Part shown: positions 16,908-26,805 of the stretch, piece by piece | How positions within the stretch are numbered: the stretch's first letter is position 1 | How the letters are laid out: each line of letters opens with the position of its first letter | From: Sulfitobacter mediterraneus | Lineage (GTDB): Bacteria > Pseudomonadota > Alphaproteobacteria > Rhodobacterales > Rhodobacteraceae | Length of the DNA: 64,000 nucleotides | Assembly (NCBI RefSeq): GCF_016801775.1 | Contig: NZ_CP069004.1 | Span: 1,550,001 to 1,614,000, forward strand | Direction: 5' to 3' | Notes under the pieces: generated by a model | What the model was told of the DNA's origin: nothing | Database searches by the model: none | Seen by the model: only the letters and a program-made list of their open reading frames with translations | Position numbers and translations under genes: made by a program

Positions 16908-17888
16908 CTAGGCCTTCGCGAACCCTTCGATCATCGCCCAAACCGCATCATCCACTTCGACCGGATCACTTTGCTGTTTGTTCTGGCCGGGCATCCGCGC
17001 CCCTTCGTCGGTGGCAGCAGCGGCGGCCAATGCCTCAAGCCGTGCGCCGAATTCCGGCGATGAGGACGGGTCGATGATGATGTAATATTGGCCCAGATCA
17101 TGCGGCGCACCTTCAGGCGCTTTGAGGGGTTTGACATCCTTGGACAGAATGCCCCCCGTCATGCCGGCTGCCAGGATTTCCGCCATCAGGCCAAAGCCCC
17201 AGCCTTTGTAGCCGCCCATCGACACCAGCGATCCCCCCAGCGCCGCCTCCGGATCTGTGGTGGGATTGCCATCCGCGTCCACGGCCCAGCCTTCGGGAAT
17301 TTTCTGTCCTGCGGCCTTGGCCATGGTGATTTTGCCCAAAGCCACGGTTGTGGTGGATTGATCGAACTGCATGGCAATGCCACCTGCGCCATCCGGCACG
17401 GAAAAAGCAATCGGATTGGTGCCAATCACACGGGTTTTTCCGCCCGGCGCGGCCACGATAGGCGATGCATTGGTAAACCCGATGCCGATCAAACCGGCGT
17501 GGGCAATCTGTTCCGTAAAATACCCCAGCGACGTGCAGGTGTGCGCATGGCCAACCGCCATCGTGGCCACCCCGGCCTCCCGCGCCGCATCCAGCGCCAC
17601 AGGCAAACCATAGGCAAAGGCGGGTTGGGCAAAGCCAAATCCGGCATCCACATGGATGGCCGCACTGCGCCGCGCATTTACAACTGGCACCACCTTTCCC
17701 TTGACCCGGCCAGAAGCAAGCTGCTGGCAATAGCTTTCCACATAGTACAAACCACAGATCTTGTTGCCGACCGCTTCGGCCTTGGCCACGGCCCGCGCAA
17801 CCTCGGCGGCGGGAAATGCGTCAGCCCCATGGGCGATCAAAGCCGCCTGCGTGGTTTCCTCGATGGTTTTGAGCGAAATATGCGCCAT
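16908..17888 (-). CDS. Ldh family NAD(P)-dependent dehydrogenase (malate/L-lactate type)
   Basis: A 326-residue member of the Ldh_2 family (malate, sulfolactate, ureidoglycolate and related 2-hydroxyacid dehydrogenases), distinct from Rossmann-type LDH. Seen: KICGLYYVESYCQQL, HAHTCTSLGYFTEQIAHAGLIG (catalytic His region near residue 115), and GTNPIAFSVP. The C-terminus contains SMGGYKGWGFGLMAEIL. Which hydroxyacid it uses cannot be told. A perfect 13-bp palindrome lies 45 nt upstream of the start and may be its operator. Confidence 0.87.
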   Translation of the reverse strand: MAHISLKTIEETTQAALIAHGADAFPAAEVARAVAKAEAVGNKICGLYYVESYCQQLASGRVKGKVVPVVNARRSAAIHVDAGFGFAQPAFAYGLPVALDAAREAGVATMAVGHAHTCTSLGYFTEQIAHAGLIGIGFTNASPIVAAPGGKTRVIGTNPIAFSVPDGAGGIAMQFDQSTTTVALGKITMAKAAGQKIPEGWAVDADGNPTTDPEAALGGSLVSMGGYKGWGFGLMAEILAAGMTGGILSKDVKPLKAPEGAPHDLGQYYIIIDPSSSPEFGARLEALAAAAATDEGARMPGQNKQQSDPVEVDDAVWAMIEGFAKA

Positions 17889-17932
17889 GCGTCTTCCTTC
17901 TTGGCCCCTCCCCTTGGGGGCGAAGATCAGTC

Positions 17933-17945
17933 TGACCTTAGGTCA
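17933..17945. promoter_or_regulatory. Palindromic operator candidate upstream of the Ldh gene
   Basis: TGACCT-T-AGGTCA, six-base arms around one central base, lies 45-57 nt upstream of the ATG at 17888. On the minus strand it overlaps a possible -35 hexamer TTGACC. No regulator gene is adjacent, so the protein that binds is unknown. Confidence 0.4.
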
Positions 17946-18063
17946 ATTCTCACGTCAAGCGTTTGAACCCTGCCAGAAGGCAATATTTTGCACAGGCAAC
18001 ACATTCTGCGAGAAATCGCCACACCGACACACGCAGGCCGAGAACGGCGAAGGTTTTCAGCGC

Positions 18064-18747
18064 CTAATCGGTCACCAATTGCCCCGCATCCAGCCGGATC
18101 TGCCGATCCATCCTTGCCGCCAGATCAAGGTTATGGGTCGCGATCACCGCCGCAAGACCGGTGCCGCGCACCAGATCCATCAACGCCCCAAACACCTGAT
18201 CCGATGTCCCCGGATCAAGGTTTCCTGTCGGCTCATCCGCAAGCAAAACCTTTGGCGCATTGGCCAGGGCCCGGCAAAACGCAACCCGCTGCTGCTCCCC
18301 GCCTGACAGGGCCGCGGGGCGATGGTCTGCACGCTCTGCAATCCCCACTCGCTCCAGCAATTTCCGCGCATGCGTCTCAGCCGCCGCTTTTGCCACACCA
18401 TTGGCCAGTTGTGGCAACACGATATTCTCCTGCGCCGAAAACTCCGGCAACAGGTGATGAAACTGATAGATGAAACCCACATCACTGCGCCGCACCTTTG
18501 TGCGTTGCCGATCGCCGCGCCCGGTCATGTCCTGCCCGGTGATCTCGACCTTGCCCGCGTCCGGCGTGTCCAGCAGCCCGGCAATATGCAACAGGGTCGA
18601 TTTGCCCGCCCCAGAAGGCGCCACAAGGGCCACAACCTCGCCCTTGCGCACATCCAGATCAATGCCGCGCAGCACGTTCACTTCATTGGGCAACCCGTGG
18701 TTATAGGCTTTGGTGATCCCTGAGAGCCGCAGCACAAACTCACTCAT
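18064..18747 (-). CDS. lolD: Lipoprotein-releasing ABC transporter ATP-binding protein
   Basis: A 227-residue ABC ATPase of the LolD/MacB group that powers release of outer-membrane lipoproteins. Seen: Walker [10 protein letters not shown] (about residues 43-51), Q-loop region [17 protein letters not shown] typical of LolD, signature LSGGEQQR, Walker [13 protein letters not shown] and the switch His in ATHNLDL. The gene start overlaps the end of the permease gene by 8 nt. Confidence 0.95.
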   Translation of the reverse strand: MSEFVLRLSGITKAYNHGLPNEVNVLRGIDLDVRKGEVVALVAPSGAGKSTLLHIAGLLDTPDAGKVEITGQDMTGRGDRQRTKVRRSDVGFIYQFHHLLPEFSAQENIVLPQLANGVAKAAAETHARKLLERVGIAERADHRPAALSGGEQQRVAFCRALANAPKVLLADEPTGNLDPGTSDQVFGALMDLVRGTGLAAVIATHNLDLAARMDRQIRLDAGQLVTD

Positions 18748-20020
18748 AGCGCAGCGCCTCCACCGGATTCATCCGCGCCGCCCGCCGCGCCGGAAAAATC
18801 GTCACGATAAACGACAGCCCCAGCGACAAAGCCACCGCAGACAGCACATCAGCCAATTGCAACTTGGCCGGCAGGAAGTAGATCCCCCTGATCGATGCAT
18901 CCCACGCCGTGCCGCCAGACAGATAATTCACGAAGCCAAAGATCTGATCGACATATAGCGCAAAAAGACAGCCCAGAATGACGCCCAGCGCCGTGCCTAT
19001 GATCCCGGTAAACGCGCCGCAAATAAAGAATACCCGCAGCACCGACCCTTCGGTCAGCCCCATGGTACGCAGGATGCCAATATCGCGCCCCTTATTTTTG
19101 ACCAACATGATCAGCCCCGAAACGATGTTCATCGCGGCGATGAGAACCAGTACAGACAGGATCACAAACATCACCCGATCCTCGATATCCAGCGCATTGA
19201 GGAACGACCCCGACGCATCACGCCATGTCCAGACCTGCGCCCGCGGGCCGGTCGCGGTCAGGATTGGCAAAGCGTAGTTATCCACAGCTTCGGGATCTTC
19301 GACCATCACTTCAAGTTCGTCCGCCACCCCTTCACGGTTAAAGAAGATTTGCGCATCTGAAATCGGCAGATAGGCACGGGTGCGGTCAATGTCATAACGT
19401 CCCGCCGAAAAGATATACACAACCTCATAGGCGTTCACCCTCGGGCTGGTCCCAAAGGCGGTCTTGACCCCGTTAGGCGAGATCAGCTTGACCCTGTCTC
19501 CAACCGCGACGCCCAGGGTGTTGGCCACCCCGATGCCCAGTGCAATGCCCTCTTCAAACCGGTCCAAATCGCCCTGCGCGCGGGTCTGGTCGGCGATCCG
19601 CGGGATTGTCTTCAAATCCTTCGGCGCAATACCAAACACTTCGACACCTGCATTGGACTGGCGATGGTTTGCCATGACCTGCTGCCGGATCAGCGGCGCA
19701 ACCCGCGTCACCCCCGGCACCGCTGCGACGGTTTGGGCCAAGGCCTCATAATCGGCAATGCTGCGATCAATCCGCCCGGCGGCGTTGACCTCGCCCAACT
19801 GGTAGACCGTCACATGCGCATTTGCGCCAAGGATCGTATCCACGAACTCCGCCCGAAATCCTGAGCGCACCGAAAGCGTTGCAATCAAAGCAAAAACCGC
19901 CAGTGTGATGCCGATCAAGCTGATCCAGGTCATCACCGAAACGCCGCCCTCGGCCCGTCGCGCCCGCAAATAGCGCCAGGCGATCATCCATTCAAAAGGC
20001 GCAAAGGGCGCAGTGCTCAT
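18740..20020 (-). CDS. lolE: Lipoprotein-releasing ABC transporter permease (LolC/LolE)
   Basis: A 426-residue inner-membrane permease with four helices: one near the N-terminus ([25 protein letters not shown]), a large periplasmic domain (about residues 50-265), then three C-terminal helices. The start [22 protein letters not shown] is preferred because it matches the family N-terminus; an ATG 12 nt upstream (20032) is possible. One permease for one ATPase suggests a homodimeric LolF-like arrangement, since no second permease is present. Symbol choice between lolC and lolE is not secure. Confidence 0.9.
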   Translation of the reverse strand: MSTAPFAPFEWMIAWRYLRARRAEGGVSVMTWISLIGITLAVFALIATLSVRSGFRAEFVDTILGANAHVTVYQLGEVNAAGRIDRSIADYEALAQTVAAVPGVTRVAPLIRQQVMANHRQSNAGVEVFGIAPKDLKTIPRIADQTRAQGDLDRFEEGIALGIGVANTLGVAVGDRVKLISPNGVKTAFGTSPRVNAYEVVYIFSAGRYDIDRTRAYLPISDAQIFFNREGVADELEVMVEDPEAVDNYALPILTATGPRAQVWTWRDASGSFLNALDIEDRVMFVILSVLVLIAAMNIVSGLIMLVKNKGRDIGILRTMGLTEGSVLRVFFICGAFTGIIGTALGVILGCLFALYVDQIFGFVNYLSGGTAWDASIRGIYFLPAKLQLADVLSAVALSLGLSFIVTIFPARRAARMNPVEALRYE

Positions 20021-20086
20021 CTTTTTGTCCATCCTAAGGAGGCTTCTGGCATTTTGGCCGCAACCTGAGGCTTTGCCCTCACAGGG

Positions 20087-20596
20087 TCAAGCGCCCATCG
20101 CGGGATCGGCGGGCCTGCGTCGAAACGGCCAGGACAGGATGCGCAAAATAACCCCAAGCACCGCCAAGCCCAGCACAAAGCCAACAGCCGCAAAAACCGC
20201 TCCGGCAAAATTCAGCGGCAGGGCAGGTTGATACTCCGACCAGGCGGCGCGCGCGATCTCGGGGTCCGTCAGGCTTGGCATATGATAGGCCCGCATGAAC
20301 GGACCTTCGTTCTTCAATTGCTCCAAATCGGACCGCAGCCGTGCGTAGCGATCAAAGGTTGCGGTCATGTCTCTGCGCCGCCGCTCCAGAAAATCCGTGC
20401 CCTGCATCTGCGCCAGTGCATCAGCGCGGCTCAGCCCCACAGCCGCTGCGGAGGCATCAAAATCCGCCACCACATCCGACAGTGCATCAACCGCACCGCC
20501 CAGTCTTTGGATATATTGCTGGGAGAACTCAGGGAATTGCGAGGTCGCCGTGGCCCCGGCCAACCCACCCGCAAGGGTCAAGGCCCGCAGGATCAT
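20087..20596 (-). CDS. DUF2937 membrane protein
   Basis: A 169-residue protein of the DUF2937 family. It has a hydrophobic N-terminus (MILRALTLAGGLAGATATSQFPEFSQQY), a helical middle with coiled-coil character (RADALAQMQGTDFLERRRRDMTATF), and a C-terminal membrane helix (FAGAVFAAVGFVLGLAVLGVILRIL) ending in Arg-rich sequence. Function unknown. ATG at 20596 has GGAGC upstream. It stands between proS and lolE on the same strand. Confidence 0.85.
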   Translation of the reverse strand: MILRALTLAGGLAGATATSQFPEFSQQYIQRLGGAVDALSDVVADFDASAAAVGLSRADALAQMQGTDFLERRRRDMTATFDRYARLRSDLEQLKNEGPFMRAYHMPSLTDPEIARAAWSEYQPALPLNFAGAVFAAVGFVLGLAVLGVILRILSWPFRRRPADPAMGA

Positions 20597-20676
20597 CGTT
20601 CTTGCTCCACAATGGGCGCCATGCTCTGCCTCCCGTTTGAACCGCAGGCTAACATACGTCAGCCTGCGATCAAGGA

Positions 20677-22017
20677 TCAGGCGATGCCAGCGTAGATCTG
20701 CGCGATCTTCTGGACCGCAGCCTCTGGCGGCATCTCTTCGCTCTCGCCTGTGCGGCGCGATGTCAATTCGACCACCCCGTTTTTCAGCCCGCGCGGCCCA
20801 ACCGTGATCCGCCATGGCAGGCCCAGCAGGTCCATCGTTGCAAACTTGCCCCCTGCCCGCTCATTGCGATCATCATAAAGCGGATCAAGCCCCAACGCCT
20901 TGAGAGACGCATAAAGCGCATCACAGGCAGCATCCGCCTCTTCGTCGCCCTGCTTGAGGTTCACAATCCCCGCATGGAAGGGCGTCACGCCTTCAGGCCA
21001 GATGATCCCCTTGTCATCATGGCTGGCCTCAATGATCGCGCCCAAAAGGCGGCTCACACCTATCCCGTGGCTGCCCATATGCACCGGCACGGTCTTGCCA
21101 TCCGGCCCCTGCACCTTGGCGCCCATGGCCTCGGAATACTTGGTCCCGAAATAGAAGATCTGCCCAACCTCAATGCCCCGCGCCGTGCGTTGGCGGTCCT
21201 TTGGCACCTCGGCAAAGAGCGCCTCATCATGGGTCTCATCCGTGCGGGCATACTTGGAGGTGAACTCCTCCAACACAGCGGCACATTGATCAACACTGTC
21301 ATAATCGATCTCGCGATCACCAAAGGTCAGATCGGTCACCGCGCTGTCATAAAACACTTCGGATTCGCCGGTTTCGGCCAGCACAAGGAACTCATGGGTG
21401 TAATCGCCGCCAATCGGGCCCCCATCTGCCCGCATCGGGATCGCCTGCAGGCCCATCCGCTCATAGGTCCGCAGATAGCTGACCAGATGACGGTTGTAGG
21501 CATGCAGCGCGTCCTCCTTGGTCAGGTCAAAGTTATAGCCGTCCTTCATGAAAAACTCTCGGCCCCGCATCACACCAAAACGCGGGCGGATCTCGTCACG
21601 GAATTTCCACTGAATGTGGTAAAGCGTCAAAGGCAGGTCTTTGTAAGACCCGACATGGCTGCGGAAAATATCGGTGATCAGTTCCTCATTGGTGGGGCCA
21701 TACAGCATATCACGCCCATGCCGGTCCTTGATGCGCAGCATCTCTTCGCCATAGTCGTCATAGCGGCCGCTTTCGCGCCACAGATCCGCCGATTGCAACG
21801 TCGGCATCAGCATCGGAATATGCCCCGCCCGCTGTTGCTCTTCATGCACGATATTCTCGATCTTGCGCAGCACCTTGAAACCAAGCGGCAACCAGGAATA
21901 AATCCCGGCACTCGCCTGCTTGATCATCCCCGCCCGCAACATCAAACGGTGGCTCACAATCTGCGCCTCAGAAGGGTTCTCTTTCAGCACAGGCAAAAAA
22001 TAGCGGCTCAGACGCAT
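20677..22017 (-). CDS. proS: Prolyl-tRNA synthetase
   Basis: A 446-residue class II synthetase, the short alphaproteobacterial form without the editing insertion. Motif 1 region [18 protein letters not shown], motif 2 with [23 protein letters not shown] (shown by parts: [19 protein letters not shown]), motif 3 with [14 protein letters not shown], and an anticodon-binding domain at the C-terminus. GAGGAG 6 nt before the ATG at 22017 sets the start over the adjacent GTG. Missing the INS domain is normal in this lineage. Confidence 0.95.
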   Translation of the reverse strand: MRLSRYFLPVLKENPSEAQIVSHRLMLRAGMIKQASAGIYSWLPLGFKVLRKIENIVHEEQQRAGHIPMLMPTLQSADLWRESGRYDDYGEEMLRIKDRHGRDMLYGPTNEELITDIFRSHVGSYKDLPLTLYHIQWKFRDEIRPRFGVMRGREFFMKDGYNFDLTKEDALHAYNRHLVSYLRTYERMGLQAIPMRADGGPIGGDYTHEFLVLAETGESEVFYDSAVTDLTFGDREIDYDSVDQCAAVLEEFTSKYARTDETHDEALFAEVPKDRQRTARGIEVGQIFYFGTKYSEAMGAKVQGPDGKTVPVHMGSHGIGVSRLLGAIIEASHDDKGIIWPEGVTPFHAGIVNLKQGDEEADAACDALYASLKALGLDPLYDDRNERAGGKFATMDLLGLPWRITVGPRGLKNGVVELTSRRTGESEEMPPEAAVQKIAQIYAGIA

Positions 22018-22100
22018 CACGCGCTCCTCGGCAAAGTCAAATTCCTTGCCTTGCCTAATTCAAACCCCGCGCAGGCACAATCACCATCCCGGGCCCTACG

Positions 22101-22146
22101 CCTTTTTGGCTTCAAATACTCCGGGGGTTTGGGGGCAGCGCCCCCA
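22101..22146. repeat. Recurrent intergenic palindromic element, copy 1
   Basis: The block begins CCTTTTTGGCTTCAAATACT and continues through CCGGGGG to a hairpin, TGGGGGC (22130-22136), loop AGC, GCCCCCA (22140-22146). A near-copy with a different but equally paired stem occurs at 34021-34079. Both lie just downstream of a minus-strand gene (pepT here). No T-run follows on either strand. Confidence 0.7.
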
Positions 22147-22178
22147 TTCCATTGATAAATCAAATGCGGCGCAGCCGC

Positions 22179-23423
22179 TCATTCTGATCCAGCGGCCAAT
22201 TGCGCAAGCTCCAGCGCCACCTGCGTGGCCTGTGCCATATCCTGCACCGATATCCATTCCAGCGGCCCGTGGATCTCCTGCATACCGGTGAAAATATTCG
22301 GGCATGGCACCCCCATCTCGGTCAGGCGCGATCCATCCGTACCGCCCCGGATCGGCACCGACACCGGCTCAAGCCCGGCCTTGCGCACCGCTGCATGGGC
22401 CAGATGCACAGGCGTCATATCCTCCTCCAGCCAATAGCGCATGTTGCGGTATTGCGGGCGGATTTCGCAGGTGATCTCGGCACGCGGCTCCGTCGCGGCG
22501 ACGGTCTGGCAAATCTGGCGCAGCAGATCACCCTTCGCAGCCAAGCCATCCCGCTCAAAATCGCGCAGGATCAGAACGATTTCCGCCTCGGTCGAGCCGC
22601 CATTCACTTCGGAGACATGGATAAACCCTTCTGTGCCTTCGGTTGTGTCCGGCGTCATCGTGACCTGCGGCAAGGTCATGATGATCTTCGCAACCAGATG
22701 CAGCGCATTGACCATCTTGTCCTTGGCAAATCCCGGATGGGCCGACACGCCCCTGACCTTGATCACCGCCCCATCGGCTGAAAATGTCTCGAACTCCACC
22801 TCGCCGGGCTTGCCGCCATCGAAGGTATAGGCAAAATCCACTGCCAGATCGGCAGGCAGCCTCGCATCCACCCCTCGTCCGATCTCTTCGTCCGGCGTAA
22901 AGGCCAGCCGGATCTTGCCATGCGGAATTTGCCGGTTGTTCAACAAATGCCGCGCCGCCGTCATCGCAATCGCAACCCCGGCCTTGTCATCGCCGCCCAA
23001 CAAGGTTGTGCCGCTGGCCGTGATGATATCTTCGCCCATCTTTTCACCTAAATAGGGCGAATTTTCTGGCGACAGTTTCAACTCCGGCGCATCGGCAAAG
23101 GTGATATCGCCGCCGTTGTAACCGCGATGCACCACAGGTTTCACCCCTGTGGCATTGAACTGCGGCGCGGTGTCCACATGGGCCAGCCACCCCATCACCG
23201 GCGCGTCCTCTACAGTTGCCGGAATGCTCGCCAGAACCACACCGTAGTCCGTCAGCACAACATCTTCTGCGCCCATCTCCAGCAATTCTTCCACCAGCAA
23301 TTGCGACATCTGCAACTGGATCTCGGTGCTGGGGGACGTCGGCGATGTGGCATCGCTCTGGCTGTCAATCGCCGCATAGCGGACCAGCCGGGTTTCCAAT
23401 TCGTCGTCAAATGCACTGCGCAT
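22179..23423 (-). CDS. pepT: Peptidase T (tripeptide aminopeptidase)
   Basis: A 414-residue zinc exopeptidase of family M20 that removes the N-terminal residue from tripeptides in the cytoplasm. Seen: the metal motif WLAHVDTAPQFN, GGDDKAGVAIAM, the catalytic Glu in FTPDEEIGRGV, and the lid region VRGVSAHPGFAKDKMVNALH. The C-terminal metal His is in PNIFTGMQEIHGPLEWISV. Length fits PepT. It lies upstream of proS, separated by the palindromic element. Confidence 0.94.
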   Translation of the reverse strand: MRSAFDDELETRLVRYAAIDSQSDATSPTSPSTEIQLQMSQLLVEELLEMGAEDVVLTDYGVVLASIPATVEDAPVMGWLAHVDTAPQFNATGVKPVVHRGYNGGDITFADAPELKLSPENSPYLGEKMGEDIITASGTTLLGGDDKAGVAIAMTAARHLLNNRQIPHGKIRLAFTPDEEIGRGVDARLPADLAVDFAYTFDGGKPGEVEFETFSADGAVIKVRGVSAHPGFAKDKMVNALHLVAKIIMTLPQVTMTPDTTEGTEGFIHVSEVNGGSTEAEIVLILRDFERDGLAAKGDLLRQICQTVAATEPRAEITCEIRPQYRNMRYWLEEDMTPVHLAHAAVRKAGLEPVSVPIRGGTDGSRLTEMGVPCPNIFTGMQEIHGPLEWISVQDMAQATQVALELAQLAAGSE

Positions 23424-23540
23424 GGTTCTCTCCCGCTTTTGCCCGATAGAGCCGCCTGAGCGGACCCGAAGTCAAGACAGTCAAATGCTTGACCGGCCCG
23501 CGGCGGAAATGCTCAGTGGTCAAAACACCCAGGATTGCCC

Positions 23541-24902
23541 ATGCCCAGCATCACCGAACCGGCCCGCGAAACCCCGATTATTCACCAAACCGGCGTTCTG
23601 GTTGTCGGCTCCGGCCCCGGCGGCCTTGCTGCGGCGCTCGCCGCCGCGCGGGCGGGTGCAGAGGTTACGCTGCTGGATCGGTTCGGTTGTTTTGGCGGCA
23701 ATATCACCGTTGTCGGGGTTGAGGGCTTTGCCTGGTACCGCCATGAAGCGACTGTCGAAGCGGGCGGCATCGGCTGGGAATTTGAGGAACGTGCCAAAGC
23801 TATGGGCGCGGCGGTTCCGGAATCCCAATCGCTCAGCTATGAGTTGGACAGCGAAGGCTTCAAACTGGTCGCTGACCGGCTGGTGCAGGAGGCCGGCATC
23901 CACCCCATGCTGCACCGCCAGTTTGTCGCCCCGATCATGCAGGGGGACCGGATCACCGGGGTGATTGTCGAATCCAAGGCAGGACGCGAGGCGATTTTGG
24001 CCAAGGTGGTGATAGATGCCACCGGCGACGCAGACGTCGCACAACGGGCGGGCGCGCCCACACGAAAAACCCCGATCGAAGAGATGCAGGCCGCCTCGGT
24101 GATGTTCCATATCGCGGGCGTGGACAAACAGGCCTTCATGGCCGGAGTGCAGAGCGATCCGCAAACCTACAAGGATTGGTCCTCGGGTGAGTGGCAGGTC
24201 GAAACCGACGGCAAGGAAGACGATATGTTCTCGCCCTTCCTTGGAAAACCCTTTGAACGCGCAATTAAGGACGGTCTGATCCCGCCGCATCTGAACACCA
24301 TCGGCGGCACATGGGGGGCGGTCCATGACACCGGCGAGATGACCTATATGAACCTCGTGCATCTGGCAGGCTGCGACGGCACCGATCCCGACAGCATGAC
24401 CCGCTTTGAGATCGAAGGCCGGGCGCAGGCCATGCTCGCCATCGATGCGCTGCGGGCCTATACGCCGGGCTGCGATGCGGCGCGGCTACGCAACTTTGGC
24501 ACGTCCATCGGCATCCGCGACACGCGCAAGCTGGATGCCCAATACAACATGACCGAAAACGATGTCCGCCATCAGGGCCGTTTTGAGGACAGCATTGGCA
24601 TCTATCCCGAATTTATCGACGGCTATGGCGTGCTGATCATTCCGACCACGGGGCGCTATATGCAGGTGCCCTATCGGTCAATGTTACCCAAGAAGATCAA
24701 AAACTTGCTGGTCACAGGCCGCGCCATTGGCGGCGACAAGATCGCCCATGCCGCCACCCGCAACATGGCCTGCTGCGCCGTGGCGGGCCAGGGCGCAGGC
24801 GTTGCGGCGGCGCAGTCCATCGCCACCGGCACCGCGTTGGACCAGCTTGACATTCAAGCCGTGCAAACCACCCTGTCGAAACAAGGCGTGCGGGTATTCT
24901 AG
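23541..24902 (+). CDS. FAD-dependent oxidoreductase (FAD_oxidored family)
   Basis: A 453-residue flavoprotein. The N-terminal dinucleotide fold VLVVGSGPGGLAAALAAARAGAEVTLLD is followed by GCFGGNIT, which is typical of the FAD_oxidored (pfam12831-like) family; VVIDATGDADVAQRAGAP is the second FAD contact. The C-terminus has NLLVTGRAIGGDKIAHAATRNMACCAVAGQGAGVAAA. The substrate is unknown. ATG at 23541 follows AGGA; the promoter region between it and pepT is divergent. Confidence 0.87.
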   Translation: MPSITEPARETPIIHQTGVLVVGSGPGGLAAALAAARAGAEVTLLDRFGCFGGNITVVGVEGFAWYRHEATVEAGGIGWEFEERAKAMGAAVPESQSLSYELDSEGFKLVADRLVQEAGIHPMLHRQFVAPIMQGDRITGVIVESKAGREAILAKVVIDATGDADVAQRAGAPTRKTPIEEMQAASVMFHIAGVDKQAFMAGVQSDPQTYKDWSSGEWQVETDGKEDDMFSPFLGKPFERAIKDGLIPPHLNTIGGTWGAVHDTGEMTYMNLVHLAGCDGTDPDSMTRFEIEGRAQAMLAIDALRAYTPGCDAARLRNFGTSIGIRDTRKLDAQYNMTENDVRHQGRFEDSIGIYPEFIDGYGVLIIPTTGRYMQVPYRSMLPKKIKNLLVTGRAIGGDKIAHAATRNMACCAVAGQGAGVAAAQSIATGTALDQLDIQAVQTTLSKQGVRVF

Positions 24903-24969
24903 CGCCCCCACCCCTTGAAACACCGTTCCGCATGGGCGATGTGATAAGAAGCCCAAACCGGAGACATTC

Positions 24970-26049
24970 ATGGCCCTGCCTGTACGAGATCAGCTGAAAT
25001 ACTGGGGCGCCGCCACGGCGGTGTTTCTCATTGTACTGTGGTTTCTCGGCGATGTGCTGCTCCCCTTTGTCTTGGGCGGGGCGATAGCCTATTTCCTTGA
25101 TCCGGTGGCCGACCGGCTTGAGAAAATGGGCCTCAGCCGCGCCTTGGGAACGGCCTGTATCACCGTTGTTGCCCTGCTGATCTTTGTGGTCATGGCGCTG
25201 CTGGTGGTGCCGACACTGGTCAATCAAACTGTCAGCCTGATCGAGGTGGCACCGCAACTGACCCGCGATTTCACCAATTTCCTGACCGAACGGTTTCCAT
25301 CCCTGCTCGATCAGGATTCGACCCTGCGCAGTTCGCTCAATTCGATAGGAGCCACCATTCAGGAACGCGGCGGACAGGTGTTGCAAACGGCACTGGCCTC
25401 CTTTGCCTCGATTATCAACATCATCCTGCTCTTTGTGATCGTGCCTGTGGTCGCGGTTTACCTGTTGCTGGATTGGGACCGCATGGTCGCTGGCATTGAC
25501 GGATTGTTGCCAAGAGACCATCAGCCGGTGATCCGCCAACTGGCCAGAGACATTGACAAAACGCTGGCCTCTTTCATTCGCGGTATGGGCACAGTTTGCC
25601 TGATCCTTGGCACCTATTATGCCATCGCGCTGATGCTTGTGGGGCTGCAATTCGGCCTTGTCGTTGGGTTTATCGCGGGTCTCGTGACCTTTATTCCCTA
25701 CCTCGGCGCGATCCTTGGCGGCGCCTTGGCCATTGGGCTGGCATTGTTCCAGTTCTGGGGGGATTGGGTGTCCATCGGACTGGTCGCCGGTATCTTTGCT
25801 CTCGGTCAGGTGATCGAAGGCAATGTTCTGACCCCCAAGCTGGTGGGCAATTCGGTGGGCCTGCACCCTGTTTGGCTGATCCTGTCGTTGTCTGTCTTCG
25901 GCACGCTCTTTGGCTTTGTCGGCATGTTGGTCGCGGTCCCTGTTGCGGCGGCGCTGGGTGTGGTGGCCCGCTTTGCGGTCAGCCAATACAGACAAAGCCT
26001 GCTATACAAAGGCACCAGCCAAAACGCCAAATCCTCGGGCGACAGCTGA
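24970..26049 (+). CDS. perM: AI-2E family transporter (PerM-like)
   Basis: A 359-residue inner-membrane protein with about eight helices in the AI-2E/PerM pattern: two N-terminal helices (VFLIVLWFLGDVLLPFVLGGAIAYF), a central amphipathic region, and the conserved TFIPYLGAILGGALAIGLAL plus EGNVLTPKLVGNSVGLHPVW. Family members are proposed exporters. It opens the cluster perM-hdaA-ppk-ppx, with the next ATG one base after its stop, a common alphaproteobacterial arrangement. Confidence 0.88.
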   Translation: MALPVRDQLKYWGAATAVFLIVLWFLGDVLLPFVLGGAIAYFLDPVADRLEKMGLSRALGTACITVVALLIFVVMALLVVPTLVNQTVSLIEVAPQLTRDFTNFLTERFPSLLDQDSTLRSSLNSIGATIQERGGQVLQTALASFASIINIILLFVIVPVVAVYLLLDWDRMVAGIDGLLPRDHQPVIRQLARDIDKTLASFIRGMGTVCLILGTYYAIALMLVGLQFGLVVGFIAGLVTFIPYLGAILGGALAIGLALFQFWGDWVSIGLVAGIFALGQVIEGNVLTPKLVGNSVGLHPVWLILSLSVFGTLFGFVGMLVAVPVAAALGVVARFAVSQYRQSLLYKGTSQNAKSSGDS

Positions 26050-26050
26050 C

Positions 26051-26731
26051 ATGCACAGACAACTGGGACTGGACCTGCCCAGCCGCACGGCGCTGGAACG
26101 GGATGCATTTTTTGTCGCACCCTCGAACGCCATGGCGCTGGCGATGATTGATGGCTGGCAACAATGGGCGGGCGGCAAGCTGGTGCTGACCGGTCCTGCC
26201 GGATCAGGCAAAACCCACCTTGCCCACGTCTGGGCAGAGATGTCAGGCGCCACCATCGTGCCAGCCAGCAGCCTTCGAGACGCGGACATCCCCGCCCTTG
26301 CCCAATCCAGCATCGCGGTCGAAGACATTCCCGCCATCGCAGGCAACGCAGAGGCGCAGACCGCTCTGTTCCATCTCCACAACCTGGTGCTCGCCGAAGG
26401 TCACAAACTGCTGCTGACCGGTACACCGCCGGTGCAACATTGGGGGCTCAGTTTGCCAGACCTCATCAGCCGCCTGCGCGGGGCAACTGCCGTCGCGCTG
26501 GAGGCCCCCGATGATGCGCTGCTGTCGGCCCTACTCGTCAAACTGCTGGCTGACCGGCAATTGACACCCAAGCCCGATCTGATCCCCTATCTGCTGACCC
26601 GAATGGACCGTTCCTTTGCCGCTGCGATTGACCTGATCAACCGGCTTGATGCCGCCAGTATCGCGCTCAAACGGCCCGTGACCCGCCATCTGGCAATGCA
26701 GGTGCTGGACAAAGACCACCCTGACGCGTGA
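26051..26731 (+). CDS. hdaA: DnaA-related replication control ATPase (HdaA)
   Basis: A 226-residue AAA+ protein homologous to DnaA domain III, the alphaproteobacterial Hda, which with the beta clamp triggers DnaA-ATP hydrolysis. The N-terminus MHRQLGLDLPSR contains a clamp-binding motif (QLGLDLP). Walker A is GPAGSGKTH and the small C-terminal helical domain follows. Walker B reads SIAVEDIP rather than DD, as in other Hda proteins. It lies one base after perM and is followed by ppk after 74 nt. Confidence 0.9.
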   Translation: MHRQLGLDLPSRTALERDAFFVAPSNAMALAMIDGWQQWAGGKLVLTGPAGSGKTHLAHVWAEMSGATIVPASSLRDADIPALAQSSIAVEDIPAIAGNAEAQTALFHLHNLVLAEGHKLLLTGTPPVQHWGLSLPDLISRLRGATAVALEAPDDALLSALLVKLLADRQLTPKPDLIPYLLTRMDRSFAAAIDLINRLDAASIALKRPVTRHLAMQVLDKDHPDA

Positions 26732-26765
26732 TACTGCTTTGAAATATGGTAGAAATCCTTTCTGC

Positions 26766-26783
26766 CTGTCGCAATCCCGTTAC
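26766..26783 (+). promoter_or_regulatory. Possible Pho box upstream of ppk
   Basis: CTGTCGC-AATC-CCGTTAC: two 7-nt repeats with 11-nt spacing, each one base from the PhoB repeat CTGTNAY. It ends 22 nt before the ppk ATG, which is close for an activator site, so the true promoter geometry is unclear. PhoB control of polyphosphate kinase is known in other proteobacteria. Confidence 0.35.
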
Positions 26784-26805
26784 ACACCAACGCCATAAGG
26801 CGCCC

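Noticed and set aside
19278..19286. TTATCCACA, a perfect DnaA box
   Set aside because: A single box inside the lolE coding sequence with no cluster or AT-rich region; expected by chance.
20974..22155. Plus-strand open frame antisense to proS (393 codons)
   Set aside because: proS has all class II synthetase motifs; the antisense protein shows only His/Gln/Pro-rich composition typical of reverse-complemented coding sequence.
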